Assembly: GCA_016788045.1 (NCBI GenBank)
Contig: JAEUTG010000014.1
Location: forward strand, 1 to 64,000
Direction of reading: 5' to 3'
Source: Bacteroidales bacterium
Lineage (GTDB): Bacteria > Bacteroidota > Bacteroidia > Bacteroidales > Lentimicrobiaceae
DNA length: 64,000 nucleotides
Below, piece by piece: positions 51,031 to 60,580 of this stretch. Numbering within the stretch: position 1 is the stretch's first letter; each line of letters starts with the position of its first letter. Under the pieces are notes generated by a model. The model searched no databases. It had not been told where the DNA came from and saw only the letters and a list, made by a program, of their open reading frames with translations. The translations under genes were made by a program, and so were the position numbers.

Positions 51031-52653
51031 ATGGATAAACGGATTGTTTTATCATTGCCCCTGATATCCGGGTTGTTACTGGCTGCGGCCTGGCCGGCAG
51101 GGGGTGTTCCGGTGTTGTTGTTTATCGGGCTGGTCCCGCTCTTGCTGCTTGAAGATCATCTTCTTCAGAACAGGCAGAATCACAGTACCTTTCATATCTT
51201 CTTCAGGGTCTATCCGGCCTTTCTGGTCTGGAACGGGCTGACGATCTGGTGGATATACAATTCCACTCTTTTTGGGGTGGTTGCAGCCCTGCTGGTGAAC
51301 AGCACCGTGATGTCGCTGGCTTTCTGGCTGTTTCATTTCATCCGCCGCAGCCTCAAAAATCCCGGAAGTGGTTATCTGGCCTTTATTTTCGCCTGGATAT
51401 CTTACGAATACCTGCATCATCAGTGGGACCTGAACTTCCCCTGGATGAGCCTTGGCAATGGCTTCGCTGCCTGGCCCGCCTGGATGCAGTGGTACGAATA
51501 CACCGGAATGTTTGGTGGTTCCCTGTGGGTGTTGATTGTTAACATATTGATATTTAAGGCTATAAAAAGCAGGTTGTTGGGTGTTGCTGGGAAGGAAATG
51601 ATCAGGCAGCTGGCGGTCATTCTGCTGCTTATCCTGATACCCGCCGTGGCGTCCTTTGTCATTTACAATACCTATACCGAAAAAGTGGCTCCGGTGGATG
51701 TGGTGGTGGTTCAGCCCAACATCGATCCGTATGAAGAACAATACGAGCTTCCGGCCGACCTGGTCATTGATCAGGCTTCTGCGCTGGCCCGCACCAAAGC
51801 CGACAGCCTTACCGATTTTATCGTTTTTCCGGAGTCTATGGTTCAGCCAAACTGGTCATCGGGAATGATGATCTGGGAAAACGACCTCGACAACCACCCG
51901 ACCATTAACATGTTCCGCAATGGCTTGCTGAAAGAATTCCCCAAAGCCGGCATCGTGGTCGGTTATTCGACCTATCGTTCCTACGATGCCGGCGATGCAG
52001 TTCCATCCACGGCCAGGAAGTTTAAGAACGGTGACGGATATTACGATGCCTTCAATACAGCCTTCCTTTTCAGGAATCAGCCCGACCTGCAGCGCACCCA
52101 TAAATCGAAACTCACTCCAGGGGTAGAACTGATGCCCTTTCCGTGGTTGCTCAAGCCGCTGGGCGATTTTGCCATCGACCTGGGGGGTACGGTTGGACAA
52201 CTGGGTGTAGACAAGGAGCAGATACCCTTTACCATCAACGATACCCTGAAGATTGCGCCGGTGATCTGCTACGAATCAGTGTACGGTGATTTTGTGAACC
52301 GGTTTGTGAAAAACGGGGCAAATATGATTTTCGTGATCACCAACGACGGCTGGTGGGGCAATACCCCCGGTCACCGGCAACACATGCTGTTCTCGGCAGT
52401 AAGGGCTGTTGAAACCAGGCGCAGCGTAGCCCGCTCGGCCAATACCGGCATTTCGTGTTTTGTAAACCAGCGCGGCGATGTTTCCCAGGCCACTCCTTAC
52501 TGGGAACCGGCCGTTATCCGGCAAACCCTCAACGCCAATGACAAAGTCACGTTTTATGTAAAGTATGGCGATTACATTGCCCGTGGCTCAGTGCTGGGGT
52601 TGCTGCTGTTTGTGCTGATTGCTGTTAGCGGGAGGTTGCAGGGTAAGAAGTAA
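51031..52653 (+). CDS. lnt: Apolipoprotein N-acyltransferase
   Basis: Inner-membrane enzyme that adds the third acyl chain to lipoproteins. The 540-aa protein has an N-terminal membrane part of about seven segments (to about residue 215) and a periplasmic nitrilase-like domain. Catalytic Glu268 (FIVFPESMVQ), Lys358 (RTHKSKLTPGVE) and Cys413 (APVICYESVYG) are at the expected spacing, with the family's WWGNTPGHRQH near 450. Length is normal. A Bacteroidota promoter-like TAACTTTG lies close to the start. Convergent with the propeller gene at 52734. Confidence 0.95.
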   Translation: MDKRIVLSLPLISGLLLAAAWPAGGVPVLLFIGLVPLLLLEDHLLQNRQNHSTFHIFFRVYPAFLVWNGLTIWWIYNSTLFGVVAALLVNSTVMSLAFWLFHFIRRSLKNPGSGYLAFIFAWISYEYLHHQWDLNFPWMSLGNGFAAWPAWMQWYEYTGMFGGSLWVLIVNILIFKAIKSRLLGVAGKEMIRQLAVILLLILIPAVASFVIYNTYTEKVAPVDVVVVQPNIDPYEEQYELPADLVIDQASALARTKADSLTDFIVFPESMVQPNWSSGMMIWENDLDNHPTINMFRNGLLKEFPKAGIVVGYSTYRSYDAGDAVPSTARKFKNGDGYYDAFNTAFLFRNQPDLQRTHKSKLTPGVELMPFPWLLKPLGDFAIDLGGTVGQLGVDKEQIPFTINDTLKIAPVICYESVYGDFVNRFVKNGANMIFVITNDGWWGNTPGHRQHMLFSAVRAVETRRSVARSANTGISCFVNQRGDVSQATPYWEPAVIRQTLNANDKVTFYVKYGDYIARGSVLGLLLFVLIAVSGRLQGKK

Positions 52654-52733
52654 TTATAGTATTTAAAAACAGTTAAAGGAAACAACTTCTGACCAATGAC
52701 AATGGTCCGAATATATATAGGGCTGCCAAGTTG

Positions 52734-54404
52734 TTATTTTATGGTCAGAATTTTACTTGTGATCACATCCCCGGATTTAAGTGATAATAGGTAAATTCCG
52801 GAGGCTAATCCTACAAGATTTATTTTAAAAGGAAGTTCACAATTGAAGTAATTTCGTAGAATTCTACCATCGGTCGTTGTTATGTTTATTTGTTCAGCTA
52901 CCACCGGGTTCCTTGTTTGTAAAGTACAAGAATTTTCTGCAGGATTTGGGAAAACATTCATGTCAAAATCCAATGGACCAACTACACTTGGAGCCGCCAT
53001 TGCTTCATTTTTTAATTGAAGTTTTTTCAAGCCAATAAAAAAATCAATAAAACCACCTTCACTATTTTTTTGATATGGAGTCTGGGATGAAGAAAGATAA
53101 TTGCCACAAACCAGGTATTCGGATTTATCAATTGGGAGAACAGCCTTTATGATTCCAGGGGTGCTGAACAGAATTTCATTGATTTTCCCCAGATTATCAT
53201 GCAAAGCAACGTATGAATTAAACCATTTTCCATCAGGGATCAAATCACCCCCTGCAACATTAATCCTGGTGGAAAAAACATCCGTTGAATAGTATTTACT
53301 GTCCTTGAACTTAGAAAACTTTGTACCTCCCGGGAATGCAGGGCTATTGTTATTTGATGTCCAGGAAATACTACCATCCGGACTTAACTTACTGTAATAA
53401 GTTCTTTGATCCCTGATTTCAGTATTGATATCAAAACATTTGAATTCCGGAATATTCCCATATTTTCCTGAAATCAACATAGATCCATCTTCTTCCACAT
53501 CAAGAGATTCGATCATTTCATTATTGTCACTGCTAAACTTATGTTGCCACTCTAAGACTCCATCAGTTGTAAGGCATTGAACAATAAAATCCTTATTTCC
53601 GGTAACAGAGTGGTATTCAGAGCCCATAAGAAGATCAGAACTGTATTCAACCGCGTAACAAATCCTGTCTGAGCTGACTTTTATCAGAGTTTTATCGGCT
53701 TTGCCTATATCACGGCGGATCCATTTCAAATTGCCTGCAGCATTAAGACCTGCGATAAAGGGAGTAGTTCCGTGCCCTTCAAATTCAGAACCTTTGTAAT
53801 CATCAATTGCCGGGGCCTGAATAAAAGTTCCTGTCAGATAACCTGTAAGGTAGATGTTATTCTCCTCATCAGTATCCATATCATAAAGATAATCATGTTG
53901 TTCGCTGCCAAAACTCTTCACCCAAAGAAGCGCCCCCTCCTGAGAATATTTGGCAATGAAAATATCAGTGTTCCCGGGTCCTTTGAGCAGTTTTCCGTTA
54001 AAATCTGCCTCCCACATAAAACAACCTGTAACGATAACATTACCATCACTGTCTATCGCGATCTTTTTAGCATACTCCGAGATAATCAGATTTTCAGAAT
54101 ATGACCCTCCAGCCTGTTGGGCCCATAAAAGATTTCCTTTGTTGCTGAATTTCGCAATCAGGATATCGTTGTCACCTTTTGATTTCAATTTTATACCATC
54201 CAGATCGATTTCATCCTGAAAATAACCGGCGACGTAAAGATTTCCTTGAGTATCAATACATGCGCTGTTTATTTCATCGGCTCCTTTACTGCCAAACACT
54301 CTGACCCATTCCCAATCTGATGATTGGGGAAATGCAATCATCGGTAAAAATGAAAAGCATACTAAAATGACACAAATGGCATTTCTATTCAGTATTTTTA
54401 TCAT
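52734..54404 (-). CDS. Secreted SBBP/propeller-repeat protein with T9SS type A sorting domain
   Basis: A 556-aa exported protein with signal peptide MIKILNRNAICVILVCFSFLPMI (split: first 20 MIKILNRNAICVILVCFSFL). SBBP-type blades include DTQGNLYVAGYFQDEIDL, DSDGNVIVTGCFMWEADF and EENNIYLTGYLTGTF (about 45-260), with further degenerate blades to about 460. The tail has FDMNVFPNPAENSCTLQT, INITTTDGRIL and GLASGIYLLSLKSGD, the type A sorting domain. Function unknown. It begins the minus-strand run of secreted proteins that fills the right end of the window. Confidence 0.85.
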   Translation of the reverse strand: MIKILNRNAICVILVCFSFLPMIAFPQSSDWEWVRVFGSKGADEINSACIDTQGNLYVAGYFQDEIDLDGIKLKSKGDNDILIAKFSNKGNLLWAQQAGGSYSENLIISEYAKKIAIDSDGNVIVTGCFMWEADFNGKLLKGPGNTDIFIAKYSQEGALLWVKSFGSEQHDYLYDMDTDEENNIYLTGYLTGTFIQAPAIDDYKGSEFEGHGTTPFIAGLNAAGNLKWIRRDIGKADKTLIKVSSDRICYAVEYSSDLLMGSEYHSVTGNKDFIVQCLTTDGVLEWQHKFSSDNNEMIESLDVEEDGSMLISGKYGNIPEFKCFDINTEIRDQRTYYSKLSPDGSISWTSNNNSPAFPGGTKFSKFKDSKYYSTDVFSTRINVAGGDLIPDGKWFNSYVALHDNLGKINEILFSTPGIIKAVLPIDKSEYLVCGNYLSSSQTPYQKNSEGGFIDFFIGLKKLQLKNEAMAAPSVVGPLDFDMNVFPNPAENSCTLQTRNPVVAEQINITTTDGRILRNYFNCELPFKINLVGLASGIYLLSLKSGDVITSKILTIK

Positions 54405-54421
54405 GGTTATTACGAGTTTAA

Positions 54422-57400
54422 CTAATAAGTATTATTTGAATTAACTGGTAATCTCAGCTTATTGTCATGCCCGGGTAAATGCATAATATAGAAGGTTTGA
54501 ATTGGATTCTGATCAGGAAGCGTGTCGTTTGTCTGATTGTTTGCCAGATTATTTTGATTATTCATTTCAATCAGCAATCCCTTATCTGGCAATGAAATTG
54601 AAATGTCACTATCGGGATTATAAAGTATCCAGGGGAAATCAGGATATTTATGTTGAAATGCCTTTAGGATATGAGCGTTATTAACCTGTGTAAGAAGTGG
54701 TTTTTCAATCACATGCTCAGGCTCAAATGTATCAGGTTTCATCCCAGGGCCATCACTTTGTTGCAGGGATAAGGCTGTAAAATTTGAACCACGGTCAGCT
54801 ATAAAGCCGTCTTTTAAGAGTATTTCGCCTGCTTCGTATTGGATATTGGCTCCACTTTCGATTATTGCAGAAAATGATTCTCCACCTAAGCTTATGTTTG
54901 CTGCATTTACAGTTGAATAGTTGCCTGAAGGTTTAGCAAAATTGCATAAATTGTAATCTATACCAGCTTCAAAATTAGACTTGATATCTGTTAGTTTTTG
55001 GAATGAAACAGCCCCAAAGGCCCCTTCAAGGTTGTATCCCGGGATCCCTATAAATTCATATCCATATGACCGGCTGACTGATTTTCCATAAAAATCTTCC
55101 GGACGATAGACCTCAAGTGGGGAACCCCACCCAAATCTGAACTGATATCCATATGCATAATGTTCAAAAAAATAGCCCAAGCCTGCCAGGCCAATATAAT
55201 TGCCTCCATAATCACTGCCATAACTGGCTTTGTAATCGTATTCTGGCGGATTATATTCCTCCGAATTTATAAATAAGGAAATCGAAACAACAGAATTATA
55301 GCAGAATTGTGACCAGGAAAGCGGCATTAAATCATCATCATAAAAATCAAAGGTTACACCTGTATTCCTTCTATACAAAGGAAAATATAGTTGGCTTATA
55401 AATGGATCCTGATCTATAAAATAGGATGTTGCGACTGCATCATTGAAAACTGAGACCCTTTGTCCGAATTTGCTGTTTTGGGATGGGGGGTAATCATCTG
55501 GTTGGATCCTTTGGATAAATTTCCATGAATCTTGAGGGTCGACTACCCTGTCATAAACATTTATATATCCTTTTCTATATCCGCCCTGTGGTGCACCCAC
55601 AGCTAAGATATTATTATATATATCTACAGATTCCCCAAATTGATCGTCGTTTTCAACTCCGATAATACTTTTAATACAACCCCAATTATCTGTACCCCCC
55701 TCGTTTCTGTAATAAATCTGGACAATACCTTTGTCATTATGATAAGGGGCACCAATAGCAGCATAATCATCCCATAATGATAAATTTATCCCTTGATTAC
55801 TACTAAAGTTATTATTTATTATCTTCAACTCTGTTTGAGATCCATTCCACCCTGTCTCTGGTTTCCGAAATACATATGCCTGATTATGGCCTTCTCCGGT
55901 TGCAAAAACATAATCGCCATATAATTCTATGCTTTTACCTAAATCTGGATTGTTATCGGAAGAATGCAGAATTGCACGGTTTACCCAATCCCCATATAGG
56001 TCCTTTTCATATATAAGAACTTCTCCTCCACTCGAAGTTGACGGTGAACCAACGGCTAAAGTCATCCCGTCAATAGACACAGAATACCCAAAAGCATGAC
56101 CAGGTGTTTGACCAAATATATAGTCCCTATCAGCACCTTCAGAGCCATTTTGGTAAATTAAGATATGTGCCGGGCTACCTTGAACGTGGTTGCCATTCAA
56201 ATCTTTTCCATTTATTGTAATCACTGAGCTCCTGCTGTCCGGATGTAAATTTGGCAACACATCCAGGGTAATATTCACAATAGAACCGGAATGAAGGTTC
56301 AAACCCGAATTTGGCTGTGGGGCAGGAACGCAATCAGGATTAGATGAAAGGATCTCCCATGTTATAGAACTTGTTCCGGGATTAGTGAACTCAACTATTA
56401 CGTCGTTATTGCCAGAAGAAGAAATGTTGTCCACATAAGGCAAATTCGGCGTTATTACTGAAAGTGCAGGTAGACCGGGTGAAACGGTTATTTCCATTTC
56501 TTCGTAATCGTAAAAACTCAATGTATTTGAATAGTCCGGGTTTAATTGGTAATTCTCATACCCGTGTTGATCGTTCCAGGCTTCTAATCGTAGCCTATAT
56601 ATTCCGGGGTCTGTAAAATGAAATTCATGATATTGAAGGTCCTGAGATTGGTAATCATGCAGTACCTTAGAGCAATCATTGCATACAACTTGTGAACCAT
56701 TTGGATCAAATAATGTCCATCTTAGATTAGTTGGCAACCATTGATTTTCAGGAACACCAGGCTCACCTACCGGCCATAATCGGGCTGTATAGGTATAGGA
56801 TGTATGCTGACAAATTGTATTTCGGCCGTAAAGTTCGACATCAATAAATTTAGGTGCATTTACTACTTCAATTTCCATCTCAGCATGGCCGTATGAAGGC
56901 CCGCCACTTGTTGATAAATCAATAATAATCCTGTAAGTGCCCGCTTCTGGGAAATTGTAAGTTAATTCCGGAGAGGTACTGGCAAAATTCTGTGAGAAGT
57001 AAAACAAAGGATCACCTTTTTTATAAACCGCCCAGTTCCCATAGAAACTACCCGGTGGATCAATTTGAGCAGTAAGCATAACTTCCTCATTCGAATAAGG
57101 TGGATTATTCGCTGAAACATAAGAAATATCAACTATGAGGTCATCAGGATATACGCTGATTTCTTTTGCATTTGTAACTGTTCTTGAGTGACCGGTATTA
57201 TCAAGCCCGGTTACAGTTGCAACTATCAGAAACCGGCCCATATTGTAATATTGGTGGGTGAAAGTATAGTAGTTGTTATAAATGTTATCAACAGTTTGTG
57301 ACGTACCATCGCCAAAATTGATATCGAATTTCAAAGGAAAATCGTCATTAAAATTTGAGGTAGCTATTTCAATATCATGTAAAAAATAGTTTATTTCCCA

Positions 57401-59629
57401 ATCAAAAACAGACGCAAATGGGTAAGTGGCAGGATCTATATAAATTGACTCGGTATAAGTATCGCTTCCGGTTTCATTGGTAACAGTCAGGCTGACTAGA
57501 TATTCCCTGTTAAGCTCTAAAACAATACCTTCCACATTTTTTTGGTCGCTTGTTATTCCATTGCCAAAATCCCAAAAATAAGTACCGATTATTCCTTCAG
57601 AAGTACTGAAAAAATCTACCGATATTTCCGGGCCAAATCTGTTACCACCTGTATATAGCGGAGAATAAACAAATTTACTTTTGGGTTTTGATAGTTCATT
57701 TACTGATACATACTTTGAAACCTCAACATTATTGACAGAATGTTTTACATTATATACTCCCGTGATGCTGTATGTTTTATCAATATCTTCATTGATTGAC
57801 CATGAATTAGCCGGATCACCAAAATTCCAATAATAACTACAATTGCTGCTGCATTCGGAAGCATCTTCAAAGCGAATTGTATTTGCCGGGAATCCAAGTT
57901 GTGTTGCTGTAAAATCGACAGTTGTATTGCCGAAAATAAAACTGTGATATTGATCAACCCCTGGATTTGGAGTTGGTGTCCAACTGGTATTAGATTGCCG
58001 GATAGGTATGGAGGCCGGATTTGATTGAATCGGGTTGTCGGCCAAATCGCGCCCGTCCATAATAATCTGATTGCGTCCGGTTGTCAAATCTGATTTGGGA
58101 ATTGTAAATTCCCATTGGGTTTTATTCAGGTCGCTGCCGCATGTAGCTACCCGGGAACAATTACCCACTGTAATATTCACCCATTGCATGGGTTCTGAGG
58201 TCGTTACTTCTATTACTATATCTTTGTTGTTGTCAAATTTTTGCTCCGGTATTGGCAGTGGCTCAAAAAGCAGGCTGTTATTTACCCATTGCCAGCCACG
58301 GTTATATTTAAATTCAGTAGCACCGTATTCTTTAATTTTGACATTGGAAATGTATGGGCGGAAGTTGTCAATCAGTATTTGCTTAGGGTCTACTAGTAAA
58401 TCGGCTTCAGAATTATCTATTTTATAAGCTTTGGGTTTAAGTAAATATACACCATCTGTATAACGAGCTTCAGAATTGCTTGTTGCGAGTTTTAGCGGGC
58501 CAGTAAAATTATCATCTTTATGTATTCGGGTGTAAATATCTGAAAAATACCAAATATCCCATGGCCTTGGATTTGCTTCAATAGCCCTATAAGCAAATGG
58601 ATCAATACCGGTTCGTGTTGGTGAGCCATAATCAGTAGCAATATCAAAACTTGTATTGCCAGTAGGATAACCAGATGAAGGATAACGGTTGTTATTTATT
58701 CTGCCCCCTAACAAAATTTCACCAGTATAATTATTGCCTATCATTAATTGATAATCATTATCGGTTTGTCCAAATTTTTTAACGTTAAGTTGTACTTTTT
58801 CAATATCCATGATTTGATTGGAATAGGTTGATGTATTTCCTGCGCCATTCATTTTTACCTCAATTCCAACACTTCCTCGATGATCACCAGAATGAAAAAT
58901 GGTTTGGCCAAACTCAGTTAAATTATTTGTTTCAATTATATTGACATCAAAATTTGTATTTTGGTGATCAATGAATTGTAAAGGATTCTTTGCATTGTTG
59001 GTATTTTGTGGATTGTTGGAAGGATCTAATAATAAATATAAATGCAAATGAGTGCCATTTGATGCAGCAGAATTACCGACCGGACAAATTGGCCAACCAG
59101 CTTGTACTGTATTTGTTGTAGTAAACGTTGGATAATTGCCATAGTCAACAGTCCCATTAGTTGTTGTTGAAAATGCTCGATTATTTGAAAGGTCTATGAT
59201 TGCTAATACGGATGTGTGGGGTGCATTCATTTTTGTTAAAACAAAATCACCTAAAACTATTGGAAGAGCATTCTCTGAATAGTTTTCAAAAATATGTCCA
59301 TAACCATAATCTTGGTTGCCTGGGCCATTTATTACCAATACAATATAAGTGTTATAATGGTAAATTTGAGCTATCGTACCTGTAACTGGCGTTATTATCC
59401 TGTCCCCGTGATCTGTTGAACCATCCCTGTTCAAATCAATTCCTTTATGCCATTTTGAGCAAAGGGAGCAAATTCTTGGTCCGAAATCAGAATTTATATT
59501 AGACGTGTTATAATTATTAATAATTCCAGTAGAATGATCGATATATTGTAAACTCATATTTGTATTTTGTGCTTTAATATTTTCTCTTAAAGCAAAGAAA
59601 ACAAATAAACAAAATAACATGTATCTCAT
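54422..59629 (-). CDS. Giant secreted M23-peptidase protein with PKD, FG-GAP-like and coat-hanger-like domains
   Basis: A 1735-aa exported protein. Signal peptide (MRYMLFCLFVFFALRENIKA), then an M23 (lysostaphin-type) zinc peptidase domain with all four ligand positions: HKGID (His61, Asp65) and THLHLYL (His194, His196). M23 enzymes cut peptidoglycan cross-bridges or surface proteins. Afterwards come Ig/PKD-like domains (YYWNFGDPANSWS, TYFWDFGNGITSD, about 545-1000), a VCBS/FG-GAP-like propeller (GHAFGYSVSIDGMTLAVGSP and repeats, about 1170-1480), and a coat-hanger-like stretch (EAGEILLKDGFIADRGSNF, about 1600). No type A or B sorting domain is obvious, unlike its neighbours, so its export route past the periplasm is unclear. 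Confidence 0.85.
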   Translation of the reverse strand: MRYMLFCLFVFFALRENIKAQNTNMSLQYIDHSTGIINNYNTSNINSDFGPRICSLCSKWHKGIDLNRDGSTDHGDRIITPVTGTIAQIYHYNTYIVLVINGPGNQDYGYGHIFENYSENALPIVLGDFVLTKMNAPHTSVLAIIDLSNNRAFSTTTNGTVDYGNYPTFTTTNTVQAGWPICPVGNSAASNGTHLHLYLLLDPSNNPQNTNNAKNPLQFIDHQNTNFDVNIIETNNLTEFGQTIFHSGDHRGSVGIEVKMNGAGNTSTYSNQIMDIEKVQLNVKKFGQTDNDYQLMIGNNYTGEILLGGRINNNRYPSSGYPTGNTSFDIATDYGSPTRTGIDPFAYRAIEANPRPWDIWYFSDIYTRIHKDDNFTGPLKLATSNSEARYTDGVYLLKPKAYKIDNSEADLLVDPKQILIDNFRPYISNVKIKEYGATEFKYNRGWQWVNNSLLFEPLPIPEQKFDNNKDIVIEVTTSEPMQWVNITVGNCSRVATCGSDLNKTQWEFTIPKSDLTTGRNQIIMDGRDLADNPIQSNPASIPIRQSNTSWTPTPNPGVDQYHSFIFGNTTVDFTATQLGFPANTIRFEDASECSSNCSYYWNFGDPANSWSINEDIDKTYSITGVYNVKHSVNNVEVSKYVSVNELSKPKSKFVYSPLYTGGNRFGPEISVDFFSTSEGIIGTYFWDFGNGITSDQKNVEGIVLELNREYLVSLTVTNETGSDTYTESIYIDPATYPFASVFDWEINYFLHDIEIATSNFNDDFPLKFDINFGDGTSQTVDNIYNNYYTFTHQYYNMGRFLIVATVTGLDNTGHSRTVTNAKEISVYPDDLIVDISYVSANNPPYSNEEVMLTAQIDPPGSFYGNWAVYKKGDPLFYFSQNFASTSPELTYNFPEAGTYRIIIDLSTSGGPSYGHAEMEIEVVNAPKFIDVELYGRNTICQHTSYTYTARLWPVGEPGVPENQWLPTNLRWTLFDPNGSQVVCNDCSKVLHDYQSQDLQYHEFHFTDPGIYRLRLEAWNDQHGYENYQLNPDYSNTLSFYDYEEMEITVSPGLPALSVITPNLPYVDNISSSGNNDVIVEFTNPGTSSITWEILSSNPDCVPAPQPNSGLNLHSGSIVNITLDVLPNLHPDSRSSVITINGKDLNGNHVQGSPAHILIYQNGSEGADRDYIFGQTPGHAFGYSVSIDGMTLAVGSPSTSSGGEVLIYEKDLYGDWVNRAILHSSDNNPDLGKSIELYGDYVFATGEGHNQAYVFRKPETGWNGSQTELKIINNNFSSNQGINLSLWDDYAAIGAPYHNDKGIVQIYYRNEGGTDNWGCIKSIIGVENDDQFGESVDIYNNILAVGAPQGGYRKGYINVYDRVVDPQDSWKFIQRIQPDDYPPSQNSKFGQRVSVFNDAVATSYFIDQDPFISQLYFPLYRRNTGVTFDFYDDDLMPLSWSQFCYNSVVSISLFINSEEYNPPEYDYKASYGSDYGGNYIGLAGLGYFFEHYAYGYQFRFGWGSPLEVYRPEDFYGKSVSRSYGYEFIGIPGYNLEGAFGAVSFQKLTDIKSNFEAGIDYNLCNFAKPSGNYSTVNAANISLGGESFSAIIESGANIQYEAGEILLKDGFIADRGSNFTALSLQQSDGPGMKPDTFEPEHVIEKPLLTQVNNAHILKAFQHKYPDFPWILYNPDSDISISLPDKGLLIEMNNQNNLANNQTNDTLPDQNPIQTFYIMHLPGHDNKLRLPVNSNNTY

Positions 59630-59641
59630 GATTATACTCTC

Positions 59642-60559
59642 CTAATTAATCGTTTGTATATCAAAACTTTTTTCAAAAAACATGAAAAATTCTCTACCAC
59701 TTCTATCTTTAAACAGTAAGCCATCTGGTTTGATATCAATTAAAGTGTTCTCATTTTCAAGTCTATTATAACACAGTGAATAAAGTTTACTTGATTTTGT
59801 ATTAAAATAGTAATCTCGTACATAAAAATTACCCAAATTGCAAGTAAACTGTATTAAATCTGGATAATTCCCACCACTAGGCCCTTCAACATAACCTTTA
59901 TCATTTTCAAATATAATTGCACCAGTCTTTGTATTCACTATTTGTATTCCATCTTTAATCAATTGACCATCACTCCAAGCAGCACCGTAACAAAAAACAA
60001 GGTATCTCCCATCATCTGATATTGCAATCTCATTATTCACACAAGGAACATTCTCATTCTTATATATCATGTTCTTTTTATTATCAAATACGAATATTGT
60101 ACTAATTGCACCATCTATTTGATCTGAATTATAGGGTTTAGCAAATAGGCTAAAGGCAATCGCAATATAATTGGCAGGCTTTTCAATGCTTGAAAGGGCA
60201 ATAGTTGAAGATAATAAACCAGAATATCTCCCAGGTTTAACATTGTCTTCAACAAAGCTTTTCTTCCGATAATTAGCAGGGAAAAGTTTATCAAATTCAT
60301 AGTAACTTGCGATTTCATATGTTTTATTTTTTGCCCATTTTGTTGAGTGCGATTCATATGGTAATTGGTTATATGGATTTAAATCGTATAAATCCAAAGA
60401 ATCATTGATTGTTTTATTCGTTGTATCAACGAAATATACTGAAACGGAACTCGTAGTCCCATCATCAGTTTCAGTTCTACTCACATTAACCAGTATGCTT
60501 TGTGCATATGATGATCCTGATATCATCAAGATCAGAATTAAAGTCATGATATATTTCAT
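59642..60559 (-). CDS. Exported protein of unknown function
   Basis: About 305 aa from ATG 60559 (an ATG three codons further upstream at 60568 is also possible). It has a signal peptide (MKYIMTLILILMISGSSYAQ). The body alternates beta-strand-like stretches (YIAIAFSLFAKPYNSDQ, DDGRYLVFCYGAAW, VNTKTGAIIFENDKG) that resemble a small propeller or lipoprotein sensor. No sorting domain or catalytic motif recognised. It is 12 bp upstream of the M23 gene and 22 bp from the tail-fibre-like gene, so an operon is likely. Confidence 0.65.
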   Translation of the reverse strand: MKYIMTLILILMISGSSYAQSILVNVSRTETDDGTTSSVSVYFVDTTNKTINDSLDLYDLNPYNQLPYESHSTKWAKNKTYEIASYYEFDKLFPANYRKKSFVEDNVKPGRYSGLLSSTIALSSIEKPANYIAIAFSLFAKPYNSDQIDGAISTIFVFDNKKNMIYKNENVPCVNNEIAISDDGRYLVFCYGAAWSDGQLIKDGIQIVNTKTGAIIFENDKGYVEGPSGGNYPDLIQFTCNLGNFYVRDYYFNTKSSKLYSLCYNRLENENTLIDIKPDGLLFKDRSGREFFMFFEKSFDIQTIN

Positions 60560-60580
60560 AGTAAACATTTTATTTTTTGC

